From CAG-390 sp045633005 (GTDB lineage: Bacteria; Bacillota; Clostridia; Oscillospirales; CAG-272), in NCBI GenBank assembly GCA_045633005.1, contig JAZQXT010000067.1, forward strand, positions 1 to 54,093: a stretch of DNA of 54,093 bases. The letters are read 5' to 3'. This document shows, piece by piece, positions 8,461 to 16,831 of this stretch (its first letter is position 1; every line of letters starts with the position of its first letter). The notes under the pieces are model-generated. The model saw only the letters and a list, made by a program, of their open reading frames with translations, was not told the origin of the DNA and ran no database searches. The translations under genes and the position numbers were made by a program.

Positions 8461-8690
8461 CGCAATGATCGGGAGTAGTAAAAGACAGCGTTTCCCGCAG
8501 AGAGTGGACGGTTGGTGCGAGTCCATGGAAAACTGCTTTGAAGTCGCCCGTTAGCGGTTGGAGTGAAGCAAGTAGCTCCAAACGGCTTGCCTCGTTATAG
8601 GCTTTAGAGTGTGCGCCTCGGCGCAAATTCAGGTGGTACCGCGCGTCTTGCGTCCTGTTTTGGATGTAAGGCGTTTTTTCTTTGTAAAAA
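8461..8690 (+). promoter_or_regulatory. T-box riboswitch controlling valS (specifier GUC)
   Basis: A tRNA-sensing leader. Stem I contains GGGAGTAGTA and GGTTGGTGCGAGTCC. The specifier context GAAGTCGCC places the codon GTC (valine) at 8543-8545, which matches the anticodon of tRNA-Val(GAC) at 3287. The T-box consensus AGGTGGTACCGCG is at 8631-8643. A competing terminator follows: a 12-bp stem (8644-8655 with 8662-8673, some G-T pairs) and TTTTTT. Known mechanism: uncharged tRNA pairs with the specifier and with the T-box bulge, stabilising the antiterminator so that valS is transcribed. Confidence 0.95.
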
Positions 8691-8717
8691 TAAAAAAATA
8701 TATTTTGGAGAAAGATT

Positions 8718-11387
8718 ATGGAAGAAAAGCAGACACAAATTCACGAGCTGCCCAAGACCTACGATCCGTCGCAGTTTGAGGACAGACTTTATTCCATGTG
8801 GATGGAAAAGGGTTACTTTACGCCCGACGTTAAGGACAAGCGTCCTCCCTTCTGCATCGTTATCCCGCCGCCTAACGTAACGGGACAACTTCACATGGGT
8901 CACGCGCTTGACGAGACCTTGCAGGATATACTTATCCGCTACAAGCGTATGCAGGGATTTAACACCCTTTGGATCCCCGGCACCGACCACGCGGGTATTG
9001 CAACGCAGATAAAGGTTGAAGAAAACCTTCGCGTTAACGAGGGTATCTCCCGCTACGATCTCGGCCGCGAGGCTTTCCTTGAGCGCGTTTGGGATTGGAA
9101 GGCAAAGTACGGAAGCCGCATCATCAGCCAGCTTCAAAAGCTTGGTTCGTCCTGCGACTTTACGCGCGAGCAGTTCACCATGAGCGACAGCCTTTCCGCC
9201 GCCGTTCGCCGCGTTTTCGTAAGCCTTTACAACAAGGGTCTTATCTACCGCGGACTTCGCATTACCAACGTATGCCCCAAGTGTAACACCGTTATCTCCG
9301 ACGCGGAGGTTGAGCACAAGGAGCTTGAAGGCAGCTTCTGGCACATTCGCTATCCCATCAAGGGTGAAGAAGGCAAGTACGTTATCATTGCTACCACGCG
9401 TCCCGAAACGCTCCTCGGCGATACCGCCGTTGCGGTCGCTCCCGATGACGAGAGATACGCTGACCTTGTAGGAAAGACTCTTATTCTTCCCCTCGTTGGC
9501 CGCGAGATCCCCGTTATTGCCGACGAGAACGTTGACAAGGACTTCGGCACGGGTTGCGTTAAGATCACGCCCGCGCACGACCCCAACGACTACGAAACGG
9601 GACTTCGCCACAATCTCGAAAACATCATCGTTCTTGACAACACCGCGCACGTTAACGAAAACGGCGGAAAGTATCAGGGACTTGACAGATTTGAAGCTCG
9701 CCGTCAGATCGTTGCCGATCTTGAAGCCGAGGGACTCCTCGTTAAGATCGAAAAATGCGTTCACAACGTTGCGCATTGCTACCGTTGCGGCACTGTGCTT
9801 GAGCCCGTTGCATCAAAGCAGTGGTTCGTTAAGATGAAGCCCCTTGCAGAGCCCGCTATCGCGGCTGTAAAGGAAGACGACATTCGCTACGTTCCCGATA
9901 GATTCTCCAAGATCTACCTTAACTGGATGGAAAACATCAAGGATTGGTGCATTTCCCGTCAGCTTTGGTGGGGACACCGTATTCCCGCATACTACTGCGA
10001 GGACTGCGGCGAGCTTATCGTTTCCGAGGAAAACGTTACGAAGTGCCCCAAGTGCGGCTCTACCAAGATGACGCAGGACGAGGACGTGCTTGATACTTGG
10101 TTCTCCTCTGCCCTTTGGCCCTTTACCACTCTCGGTTGGCCCGAAAAGACCGCTGAGCTTGAAAAATACTATCCGACATCCGTTCTCGTTACGGGATATG
10201 ACATCATTACGTTCTGGGTTTCTAAAATGATATTTATGAGCCTTGAATTTATGGAACAAAAACCCTTTAGCCACGTCTTTATACATGGACTTGTAAGAGA
10301 CGCTCAGGGTCGTAAGATGTCAAAATCGCTCGGCAACGGCATTGATCCCCTTGAGATCATCTCCAAGTACGGTGCTGACGCCCTGCGCTTTGCCCTTACC
10401 ACGGGCAACTCCCCCGGAAACGATATGCGCTTCTCGGATGAAAAGATCGAGGCGGCGCGTAACTTTGCCAACAAGCTTTGGAACGCATCTCGCTTCGTCC
10501 GCATGAACCTCACGATAGAAAAGGCTTCTCTGCCCTCTGTCGACAAGCTTGCTCCCGAGGACAAGTGGATACTCGACCGCTTCAATGCTCTGACCGCATC
10601 CGTTACCGCATCTCTTGACAAATACGAGATCGGTATTGCGCTTTCCGCGCTCTACGACTTCGTATGGGACGTTTTCTGCGATTGGTACATTGAGCTTACC
10701 AAGGCTCGTCTGAACGACAAGGGCAGCGAAGGTTGCCTTATCGCGCAGAACGTTCTTACCTACGTTCTTGAGGGTACGCTCAAGCTTCTGCATCCCTTTA
10801 TGCCCTTCATTACCGAGGAGATCTATCAGGCTCTTCCCCACGCATCCGATAGCGAAAGCATCATGATCTCCGACTTCCCCGCTTACAACGAGGTACTTTG
10901 CTTCGCTGAGGAAGCCGCTGACTTTGAAAAGCTTATCACCGTTATCAAGGCTATCCGCGCACGCCGCACAGAGATGAACGTTCCTCCCTCCAGAAAGACC
11001 AAGGTCTACATTGAAACAAAGTACGCTTCCTCCTTCGGAGAGGCTACTCACCCCTTCTTCGTAAGACTTGCGTCCGCCTCCGAGGTAGAGGTTGCCGCAT
11101 CCTTTGACGGCAAGATCTCCGCTGACGATGCCGCACAGATAGTTACAGATGCCGCAACGGTTTATCTTCCCATTTCCGAGCTTGTCGACATGGCAAAGGA
11201 AAAGGAAAGACTTACCAAGGAGCTTGAAAAGACCAAGGGCGAGATCGCTCGCCTCGTTGGCAAGCTCTCAAACGCAGGCTTCGTAGCCAAGGCTCCCGCC
11301 GCAGTCGTTGAGGCTGAAAAGGCAAAGCTCCAGAAATACGAGGAGACCGCCGCAGGTATTGAGGCTGCACTTGCAAAAATAAACTAA
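8718..11387 (+). CDS. valS: Valine--tRNA ligase
   Basis: The 889-residue class Ia synthetase charges tRNA-Val. It has the ATP-binding HIGH motif as HMGH (59-62) after PPPNVTGQL, an editing (CP1) domain with TTRPETLLGDTAVAV, zinc-type Cys pairs (CPKC; later CEDC and CPKC), the KMSKS motif at about 533-537, an anticodon-binding domain, and the C-terminal coiled coil typical of ValRS (EKERLTKELEKTKGEI). Length matches the family. The start has GGAG at 8707-8710. Expression is controlled by the upstream T-box. A small cell-envelope lipoprotein gene follows 49 bases later on the same strand. Confidence 0.98.
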   Translation: MEEKQTQIHELPKTYDPSQFEDRLYSMWMEKGYFTPDVKDKRPPFCIVIPPPNVTGQLHMGHALDETLQDILIRYKRMQGFNTLWIPGTDHAGIATQIKVEENLRVNEGISRYDLGREAFLERVWDWKAKYGSRIISQLQKLGSSCDFTREQFTMSDSLSAAVRRVFVSLYNKGLIYRGLRITNVCPKCNTVISDAEVEHKELEGSFWHIRYPIKGEEGKYVIIATTRPETLLGDTAVAVAPDDERYADLVGKTLILPLVGREIPVIADENVDKDFGTGCVKITPAHDPNDYETGLRHNLENIIVLDNTAHVNENGGKYQGLDRFEARRQIVADLEAEGLLVKIEKCVHNVAHCYRCGTVLEPVASKQWFVKMKPLAEPAIAAVKEDDIRYVPDRFSKIYLNWMENIKDWCISRQLWWGHRIPAYYCEDCGELIVSEENVTKCPKCGSTKMTQDEDVLDTWFSSALWPFTTLGWPEKTAELEKYYPTSVLVTGYDIITFWVSKMIFMSLEFMEQKPFSHVFIHGLVRDAQGRKMSKSLGNGIDPLEIISKYGADALRFALTTGNSPGNDMRFSDEKIEAARNFANKLWNASRFVRMNLTIEKASLPSVDKLAPEDKWILDRFNALTASVTASLDKYEIGIALSALYDFVWDVFCDWYIELTKARLNDKGSEGCLIAQNVLTYVLEGTLKLLHPFMPFITEEIYQALPHASDSESIMISDFPAYNEVLCFAEEAADFEKLITVIKAIRARRTEMNVPPSRKTKVYIETKYASSFGEATHPFFVRLASASEVEVAASFDGKISADDAAQIVTDAATVYLPISELVDMAKEKERLTKELEKTKGEIARLVGKLSNAGFVAKAPAAVVEAEKAKLQKYEETAAGIEAALAKIN

Positions 11388-11436
11388 TATTTACTATTTA
11401 CGCGCCGAGCAATAACTACAAAATAGGAGAAACACG

Positions 11437-12375
11437 ATGAAGAACATCAAAAAAACGTGGATCGCTGCGTTTTTCGTCCTTCTGCTTGTTTCCTCTGCTT
11501 TGTTTGCGTCTTGCTCGGCGCAAGATTTATCCGCAAACGAAGCATTTGGAAGCACAGAAAAGGCGGAATCCAACGCACTTGGCTCAGACTCATCAAAGGA
11601 TGAAATGCTCTCTGCACCCGCACTCCCCAACGCAGACAAGGAAAGCGCGGATTCAAGCTACGAGGCAAAAATAATTCGCACCTTCGTCCTGAACGCAGAA
11701 ACGAAGGAATACGACGGCACGGTAAGTGCGCTTTACGACGCAATCGCCCTACACGGCGGATACGTTAGCTCGTCGAAGGTGTCGGGCAAGAGCTATAATC
11801 AATACGGTGACAAATACAACCGCGAGGCTACGCTTGTAATAAGAATTCCCGCAGAGAAAGCAGACGAGTTCATTAAGAGCCTTGACGGCTCGATGAACGT
11901 AACGTCAAGCTCGTCCGCCGAGCAGGACGTGAGTAATTCGTACTACAGCATTACCGCAAGAATGGAAACGCTGAACGCCGAAAGGCAAAGTCTGCTTGCT
12001 ATGATGGGGTCGATAAATAATGCGACGGACTACGATTTTTGGTATACGCTACAAAAGCGTATTTCGGAGATCGAGCAGCAGCTTGCAGAATATCAGGCGC
12101 AGATAGACCTTTACGACAACAAGGTAAGCTATTCAACGATAACGCTTACGCTTTTTGAGGTCATTGAATACACCCCCAAGACCGTCGAAGAGCCGAGCTT
12201 TTTTGAGCGCATCGGCAAAGCGTTTTCGGAAAGCTGGAAGGCGTTTGGCGAATTCTGTATGGACTTTGCCGTGTTTACGGTAGCCGCGCTTCCTACGCTC
12301 ATCGTCCTTGTAGTGCTCGGAACAGCCGCGCTGATCATAGTTAGAGCTATCGTAAAGAAAAAGAAGGCTAAATGA
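11437..12375 (+). CDS. DUF4349 lipoprotein
   Basis: A 312-residue protein with a lipoprotein signal (lipobox FASC, Cys25), a low-complexity Ser/Ala/Glu linker and a DUF4349 domain at about 75-245. The domain contains RTFVLNAETKEYDGTV, the IRIPAEKADEFI block and a coiled coil (about 180-225) with QKRISEIEQQLAEYQAQ. A C-terminal membrane helix (about 285-305) ends in KKKKAK. The family is widespread in Firmicutes and its function is unknown; the double anchor (N-terminal lipid and C-terminal helix) is usual. The ribosome site AGGAG precedes the ATG. It may be cotranscribed with valS. Confidence 0.85.
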   Translation: MKNIKKTWIAAFFVLLLVSSALFASCSAQDLSANEAFGSTEKAESNALGSDSSKDEMLSAPALPNADKESADSSYEAKIIRTFVLNAETKEYDGTVSALYDAIALHGGYVSSSKVSGKSYNQYGDKYNREATLVIRIPAEKADEFIKSLDGSMNVTSSSSAEQDVSNSYYSITARMETLNAERQSLLAMMGSINNATDYDFWYTLQKRISEIEQQLAEYQAQIDLYDNKVSYSTITLTLFEVIEYTPKTVEEPSFFERIGKAFSESWKAFGEFCMDFAVFTVAALPTLIVLVVLGTAALIIVRAIVKKKKAK

Positions 12376-12418
12376 TAAACGGCGAAGATCTGAACGGTAA
12401 TATAAGGAGGTTGGCGCT

Positions 12419-12979
12419 ATGAAAAAGTTAATAGCTTTAGGTTTGGTATTTATTTGTGCGTTTTCCTTGATTAGTTGCGGTCAGCAAGCGCAAGGACAAC
12501 AAGAGGCAACAACGCCAACCCAATCAAGCAATGATGAAACAACGCCAACTCAATCAAGCAAATCCGATGATGAATTTTACGACCACGTTCCATATGAGGC
12601 TATGTTGAATTTGGAGGTCATAGACGGTAAGTTCAGATTTCAAAGAATTGCAACGACTCCGTGCATCGTATATTCCAATGCTCCGATCAGCGATATGTCA
12701 AAAGGAATGATTTACAATGACAACCACGATATTTTGACATCTATCTTCCAAGCAACGGACGGGAAGGATGCCATTATGGACACTCCGGAATGTGAATTTT
12801 CACGTTATATCTATATGTTTGATAATGAACGCGAAAATATTCCTTGGCATTATCGGTTTGCGATTTGCAACTGCGGTGCGGTAATGATTACAAACAACGA
12901 CGAACATATCTGTACAATACAACTTACCGAGGAAGAACTCCGCTCTATAATTCCTGCTGATTTAGAACTTGAATTTTAA
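12419..12979 (+). CDS. Small lipoprotein of unknown function
   Basis: 186 residues with lipobox LISC (Cys20) after a MKKLIALG signal. A Gln/Thr/Ser-rich linker holds two copies of TTPTQSS. The mature domain of about 125 residues has acidic ends and ends in DLELEF. I do not recognise the family. A strong site AAGGAGG precedes the start. Its first 25 coding bases are nearly identical to those of the next gene, suggesting duplication of the signal region. Base composition is more AT-rich than valS. Confidence 0.7.
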   Translation: MKKLIALGLVFICAFSLISCGQQAQGQQEATTPTQSSNDETTPTQSSKSDDEFYDHVPYEAMLNLEVIDGKFRFQRIATTPCIVYSNAPISDMSKGMIYNDNHDILTSIFQATDGKDAIMDTPECEFSRYIYMFDNERENIPWHYRFAICNCGAVMITNNDEHICTIQLTEEELRSIIPADLELEF

Positions 12980-12994
12980 AAGGATAGTGAGCGT

Positions 12995-13381
12995 ATGAAA
13001 AAGTTAATAGCTTTAGTATTAGTTTTGGTATTTGTCTGTGTGTCAGTCGGTTGCGTCGATACTACAAGTGAAGATATAACGGGAGCTATAAAGTTTTACT
13101 CCGAGGCAACCTTGGAGAAAACCTCGCCCGTTTCGGCAACCTCGGTCGAGCTATCGAAAGAGCAAATAAAAGGAATCAAGAAAATCCTCAACAGCGTCAA
13201 GGAATGGGGCGATGACGATATGTGCGACCGCGCGGCGTATTATTTCGACGGTGAATTTAAGCTCTCCGATAGTGAGTTTGTCTACTACTTCTCTTATGAG
13301 TACAATATAATTTACTACAACCACTATACAGGTCAAATTACTGCGGAAGAAATGCAATTCATCAAGAGCATCGGCGTTTAG
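12995..13381 (+). CDS. Small lipoprotein of unknown function
   Basis: 128 residues with signal MKKLIALVLVLVFVCVSVGC (lipobox SVGC, Cys20) and a compact domain containing ELSKEQIKGIKKILNSVKEW and a Tyr-rich segment (FVYYFSYEYNIIYYNHY). No family is recognised. It follows the previous lipoprotein by 15 bases with ribosome site AAGGA and ends in a shared bidirectional terminator, so the two probably form one transcript. Confidence 0.7.
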   Translation: MKKLIALVLVLVFVCVSVGCVDTTSEDITGAIKFYSEATLEKTSPVSATSVELSKEQIKGIKKILNSVKEWGDDDMCDRAAYYFDGEFKLSDSEFVYYFSYEYNIIYYNHYTGQITAEEMQFIKSIGV

Positions 13382-13392
13382 GCACAAATAGC

Positions 13393-13430
13393 AAAATACG
13401 GCATATCTCGAAAGAGATATGCCGTATTTT
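13393..13430. terminator. Bidirectional terminator
   Basis: A perfect 17-bp stem (13393-13409 with 13414-13430) with loop GAAA and A/T runs at both ends. It serves the lipoprotein gene on the plus strand and the oadA-like gene on the minus strand. Confidence 0.9.
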
Positions 13431-13434
13431 CAAA

Positions 13435-14841
13435 TTATACCGTATGTACTCCGTTTGCGCCGTCGGCGTGGGGAGCGTCAAGATTATACTTTTTAGCCTT
13501 GCGGTACTCAAAGAACTTCTTTGCAACGTCCTCAAAGAGTGCGTAGCTGAGAACGTCCTCATCCTGCTCGTAATAAGGTGCGATCTCGTCGCGAAGCTTA
13601 TCAAGCTCGGGGGCGAGAAGATCTGCGGGACGAACGAGAACGAGAGGCTCATCACCCGCGATCTGCTTAATGAAGCTCTGTGAAACGGGCGCGGGAGTTC
13701 TTCCGTATTCGCCCTTAACGAGTCCCTTGAATTCCTTGGTCACCATCTTGTATCTCTCGCCCGCAAGAACGTTAAGCACAGCCTGTGTGCCGACGATCTG
13801 CGACGAGGGGGTTACGAGGGGCGGATATCCCGCGTCTGCGCGGACTCTCGGAACTTCCTCAAGAACCTCGGTAAGAAGATGGTCCTTGCCCTGCTTCTTA
13901 AGCTGTGAAACGAGGTTGGAAAGCATTCCACCCGGAACCTGATACATCAGCGCGTTAACGTCAACGGTAAGCACCTTATCGTCAAGCAGACCTGCATCAC
14001 GGTACTTTGCACGCAGAGCCGAGAAATGCTTGGTGATGGGCTGGAGCGAATCAAGAGAGAGTCCCGTATCGTACTGCGTTCCCTGAAGCGTTGCGACGAG
14101 GGATTCGGTCGGGGGCTGGGACGTGCCGAGTGCCATCGGGGAGATAGCGGTATCAACGATGTCAACACCCGCCTCGATAGCCTTAAGAAGCGTCATAGAC
14201 GCAAGACCCGACGTGTAGTGGGTGTGGAGCTGAACGGGAACGGAAACGGCAGCCTTTACAGCCTTAACGAGCTCGTAGGCGTCGTAAGGACGGAGAAGTC
14301 CCGCCATATCCTTGATACAGATGGAGTCAGCGCCCATTTTTTCAAGCTGTGCGGCGTATCCCGCAAAGAACTCTATGCTATGCACCTTGCTGGTGGTATA
14401 ACAGATAACAGCCTGAGCGTGTCCGCCGTATTTGTTTGCGGCGGCGATAGAGGTCTCAAGGTTGCGCGCATCGTTGAGCGCGTCGAATATTCTTATAATA
14501 TCAATTCCGTTTTCGATAGACTTTGCAACGAAATAATCAACAACGTCGTCGGAATAGTGGCGGTAGCCAAGAATGTTCTGACCGCGGAAAAGCATTTGAA
14601 GCTTCGTATTCTTAACGTGCTTGCGGATCGTGCGAAGTCTCTCCCACGGGTCTTCGTTAAGGAAACGCATACAAGCGTCAAAGGTCGCTCCGCCCCAAGC
14701 CTCAAGCGAGTGGTAGCCGATAGCGTCCATCGCCTCAAGGATCGGGATCATCTCCTCGGTCGTCATTCTCGTAGCAACGAGGGACTGGTGCGAATCGCGC
14801 AGAGCAGTTTCCGTTATCTTTACTTTTTTAATATCAGACAT
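13435..14841 (-). CDS. oadA: Oxaloacetate decarboxylase alpha / transcarboxylase 5S-type subunit, no biotin domain
   Basis: 468 residues with the HMGL-like TIM barrel (TALRDSHQSL near the start; RIFDALND; metal-site LHTHYTSG) followed by the conserved PYC_OADA domain. It ends right after that domain and carries no biotinyl module, which is supplied by the separate carrier at 16083. It moves a carboxyl group between oxaloacetate/pyruvate and biotin. It is the last gene of the operon, 22 bases after the beta subunit. The same architecture is found in PycB and in the 5S subunit of propionibacterial transcarboxylase, so the physiological direction is not fixed by sequence. Confidence 0.9.
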   Translation of the reverse strand: MSDIKKVKITETALRDSHQSLVATRMTTEEMIPILEAMDAIGYHSLEAWGGATFDACMRFLNEDPWERLRTIRKHVKNTKLQMLFRGQNILGYRHYSDDVVDYFVAKSIENGIDIIRIFDALNDARNLETSIAAANKYGGHAQAVICYTTSKVHSIEFFAGYAAQLEKMGADSICIKDMAGLLRPYDAYELVKAVKAAVSVPVQLHTHYTSGLASMTLLKAIEAGVDIVDTAISPMALGTSQPPTESLVATLQGTQYDTGLSLDSLQPITKHFSALRAKYRDAGLLDDKVLTVDVNALMYQVPGGMLSNLVSQLKKQGKDHLLTEVLEEVPRVRADAGYPPLVTPSSQIVGTQAVLNVLAGERYKMVTKEFKGLVKGEYGRTPAPVSQSFIKQIAGDEPLVLVRPADLLAPELDKLRDEIAPYYEQDEDVLSYALFEDVAKKFFEYRKAKKYNLDAPHADGANGVHTV

Positions 14842-14863
14842 ATCAAATACCTCATTTATCTAA

Positions 14864-16072
14864 TCAAAGCATACCGCTAAACCAGGAGATGAACACTCCC
14901 GCCGCAACAGCAGAGCCGATAACGCCCGCAACGTTGGGTCCCATAGCGTGCATAAGAAGGAAATTGGTGGGATCGGTCTTGAGTCCTTCGAGATTGGCAA
15001 CTCTTGCCGCCATAGGAACGGCGGAAACGCCCGCAGAGCCGATGAGGGGATTGACCTTGCCCTTCGTTACCCAACACATGATCTTTGCGCAAAGCAAGCC
15101 GCCGACAGTAGAAATATAGAACGCAACGACGCCGAGCGCAATAACGAGAAGCGTTTGAAGCTTAAGGAAGTTAGCCGCGCCCGCGGTTACGCCAACGGAA
15201 AGTCCGAGCATAACGGTAACGGCGTTCATAAGTCCGTTCTTGACGGTTCCCGCAAGTCTGTCCGTAACACCGCTTACGTTGAGTATGTTACCGAACATAA
15301 GGCATCCGACGAGCGGAGCGGCATCGGGAACGATAAGGCAGACGACGAACATAACGACGATGGGAAACAGCACCTTTTCAAGTGCGGAGACCTTACGGGG
15401 TGTTTCCATCTTTATCTTGCGCTCCTTCTTCGTGGTCAGAAGTCGCATAACGGGCGGCTGGATCATGGGAATGAGCGCCATATATATGTATGCGGCAATA
15501 GCGATAGCACTAAGAAGCTGGGGGGCAAGGGTTTTAGCGGTGAGTATTGCGGTAGGTCCGTCAGCGCCGCCGATGATACCTATAGCCGCGGCTTCAAGCA
15601 ACGTAAAGAAGCCCGAAGCGTACGCTCCGTAGAAAGCGGCAAATACGCCAAGCTGTGCCGCGCCGCCGATAAGAAGCGTTTTGGGATTGGAGATAAGCGG
15701 ACCAAAGTCCGTCATTGCGCCAATTCCGATAAATATAAGCGAGGGGTAGATTCCGAGCTTGACTCCAAGATACAAATAATCAAGAAGTCCGCCGTTTTCG
15801 ATGATGTTTTGTATACTCATCTTAAAGCTCGGATCGTCGCTTATGAAGAACTCCATGTGGTAAAGATTGGCACCGGGAAGATTTGCCAAAAGGACACCGA
15901 TCGCTATGGGCAAAAGAAGAAGCGGCTCGTATTTTTTCGCAACGGCAAGGTAAACGAGCGTGCCCGCGATCACGTACATTATCAGCGTTTTAAGCGGCAT
16001 CCACGGGTCTGCCGAGTTAAAGAGCCGATATATGCCCGTCGTTTCAAGAATCGAATAGATAAGATCCAACAT
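14864..16072 (-). CDS. oadB: Na+-translocating decarboxylase beta subunit
   Basis: A 402-residue membrane protein of the OadB/GcdB/MmdB family with about nine to eleven hydrophobic segments. Family blocks include GIGAMTDFGPLISNP, the GIIGGADGPTAI region carrying the Na+-site Asp, and SVGVTAGAANFL. It decarboxylates carboxybiotin on the carrier and couples this to Na+ export across the cytoplasmic membrane. It sits between the biotin carrier (10 bases away) and the oadA-like gene. Confidence 0.95.
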   Translation of the reverse strand: MLDLIYSILETTGIYRLFNSADPWMPLKTLIMYVIAGTLVYLAVAKKYEPLLLLPIAIGVLLANLPGANLYHMEFFISDDPSFKMSIQNIIENGGLLDYLYLGVKLGIYPSLIFIGIGAMTDFGPLISNPKTLLIGGAAQLGVFAAFYGAYASGFFTLLEAAAIGIIGGADGPTAILTAKTLAPQLLSAIAIAAYIYMALIPMIQPPVMRLLTTKKERKIKMETPRKVSALEKVLFPIVVMFVVCLIVPDAAPLVGCLMFGNILNVSGVTDRLAGTVKNGLMNAVTVMLGLSVGVTAGAANFLKLQTLLVIALGVVAFYISTVGGLLCAKIMCWVTKGKVNPLIGSAGVSAVPMAARVANLEGLKTDPTNFLLMHAMGPNVAGVIGSAVAAGVFISWFSGML

Positions 16073-16082
16073 TTCAGCTATC

Positions 16083-16460
16083 TTAATTCATAGTAAAGAG
16101 GACGCTTCCCTCTTCAACAGCCGCACCCTGAGATGCTTCTACGGTTGCGATAACGCCGTCAATGGGGGCGACTATCTCATTTTCCATCTTCATTGCTTCG
16201 AGAATGCAAACGCAATCGCCCTTGGCAACCTTGGTTCCCGCCTTCGCGAGGATCTTAACGAGAGTTCCCTGAATAGGAGCCTTTACTATCTCTGCGCCTC
16301 TGTTTCCTGCGGCAACGGGTGCTGCGGGAGCGGCAGGAGCGGCGGTGGCAACGGGGGCAGGAGCTGCAGCAGCCGCGGGAGCGGAGCTTGCAGTTGCGCC
16401 AAGCTCCTCTATCTCAACGTCGTAAGCGACACCATTTACCTTAACACTGAATTTTCTCAT
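16083..16460 (-). CDS. Biotin carboxyl carrier subunit
   Basis: 125 residues: an N-terminal MRKFSVKVNG piece, an Ala/Pro-rich flexible linker (about 25-50), and a biotinyl domain with EAMKMEN, whose Lys is biotinylated. An in-frame ATG three codons earlier is rejected because it overlaps the ribosome site GAGGTG at 16467-16472, which is ideally spaced from this ATG. It shuttles carboxyl groups between the carboxyltransferases and the membrane beta subunit (GcdC/MmdC/1.3S type). Confidence 0.95.
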   Translation of the reverse strand: MRKFSVKVNGVAYDVEIEELGATASSAPAAAAAPAPVATAAPAAPAAPVAAGNRGAEIVKAPIQGTLVKILAKAGTKVAKGDCVCILEAMKMENEIVAPIDGVIATVEASQGAAVEEGSVLFTMN

Positions 16461-16481
16461 AATTAACACCTCTGAATTTAA

Positions 16482-16823
16482 TTATTTTCGATTTTTGCCC
16501 GCGCGCTTGAACGAAACCACGCGGAAGCCCTCAGGCTCTCTGTTTTCATTTGCCGCTTCTTCCGCAAGGATAGCGGAGATCGCGGCAGTAATTGCGGCAA
16601 CTATTGCACCGTCGTCTGCGACTGCCACCTTTTCGGCGGGTGCTTCAGGAACTGCCGTAGTAACGGGCTTCGTTTCCTTTTTCTTGCCGAAAACAAGTCC
16701 GAAGATGCTAAGGATTCCGCATATCAGCGCCAGCACAGCAAGAACTGTAGCAAAGCCGAGAAATGCGTATTTGCCGCCCTCAATTATACGGTCAGCAAAG
16801 CCCGCTTGTAGAAAAACGCTCAT
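16482..16823 (-). CDS. OadG-type (gamma/delta) membrane subunit
   Basis: 113 residues with one membrane helix (about 18-45, ending LVFGKKKE), then a Pro/Ala linker and a C-terminal segment ending in FRVVSFKRAGKNRK, as in the OadG/MmdD family. In known pumps this subunit anchors and assembles the complex in the membrane. It lies between the carboxyltransferase gene (8 bases away) and the biotin carrier. Confidence 0.85.
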   Translation of the reverse strand: MSVFLQAGFADRIIEGGKYAFLGFATVLAVLALICGILSIFGLVFGKKKETKPVTTAVPEAPAEKVAVADDGAIVAAITAAISAILAEEAANENREPEGFRVVSFKRAGKNRK

Positions 16824-16831
16824 TTAGCACC

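Noticed and set aside
8604..9776. 390-codon open frame on the minus strand across the valS start
   Set aside because: It is antisense to valS and the T-box and has no family features; a shadow of valS codon bias.
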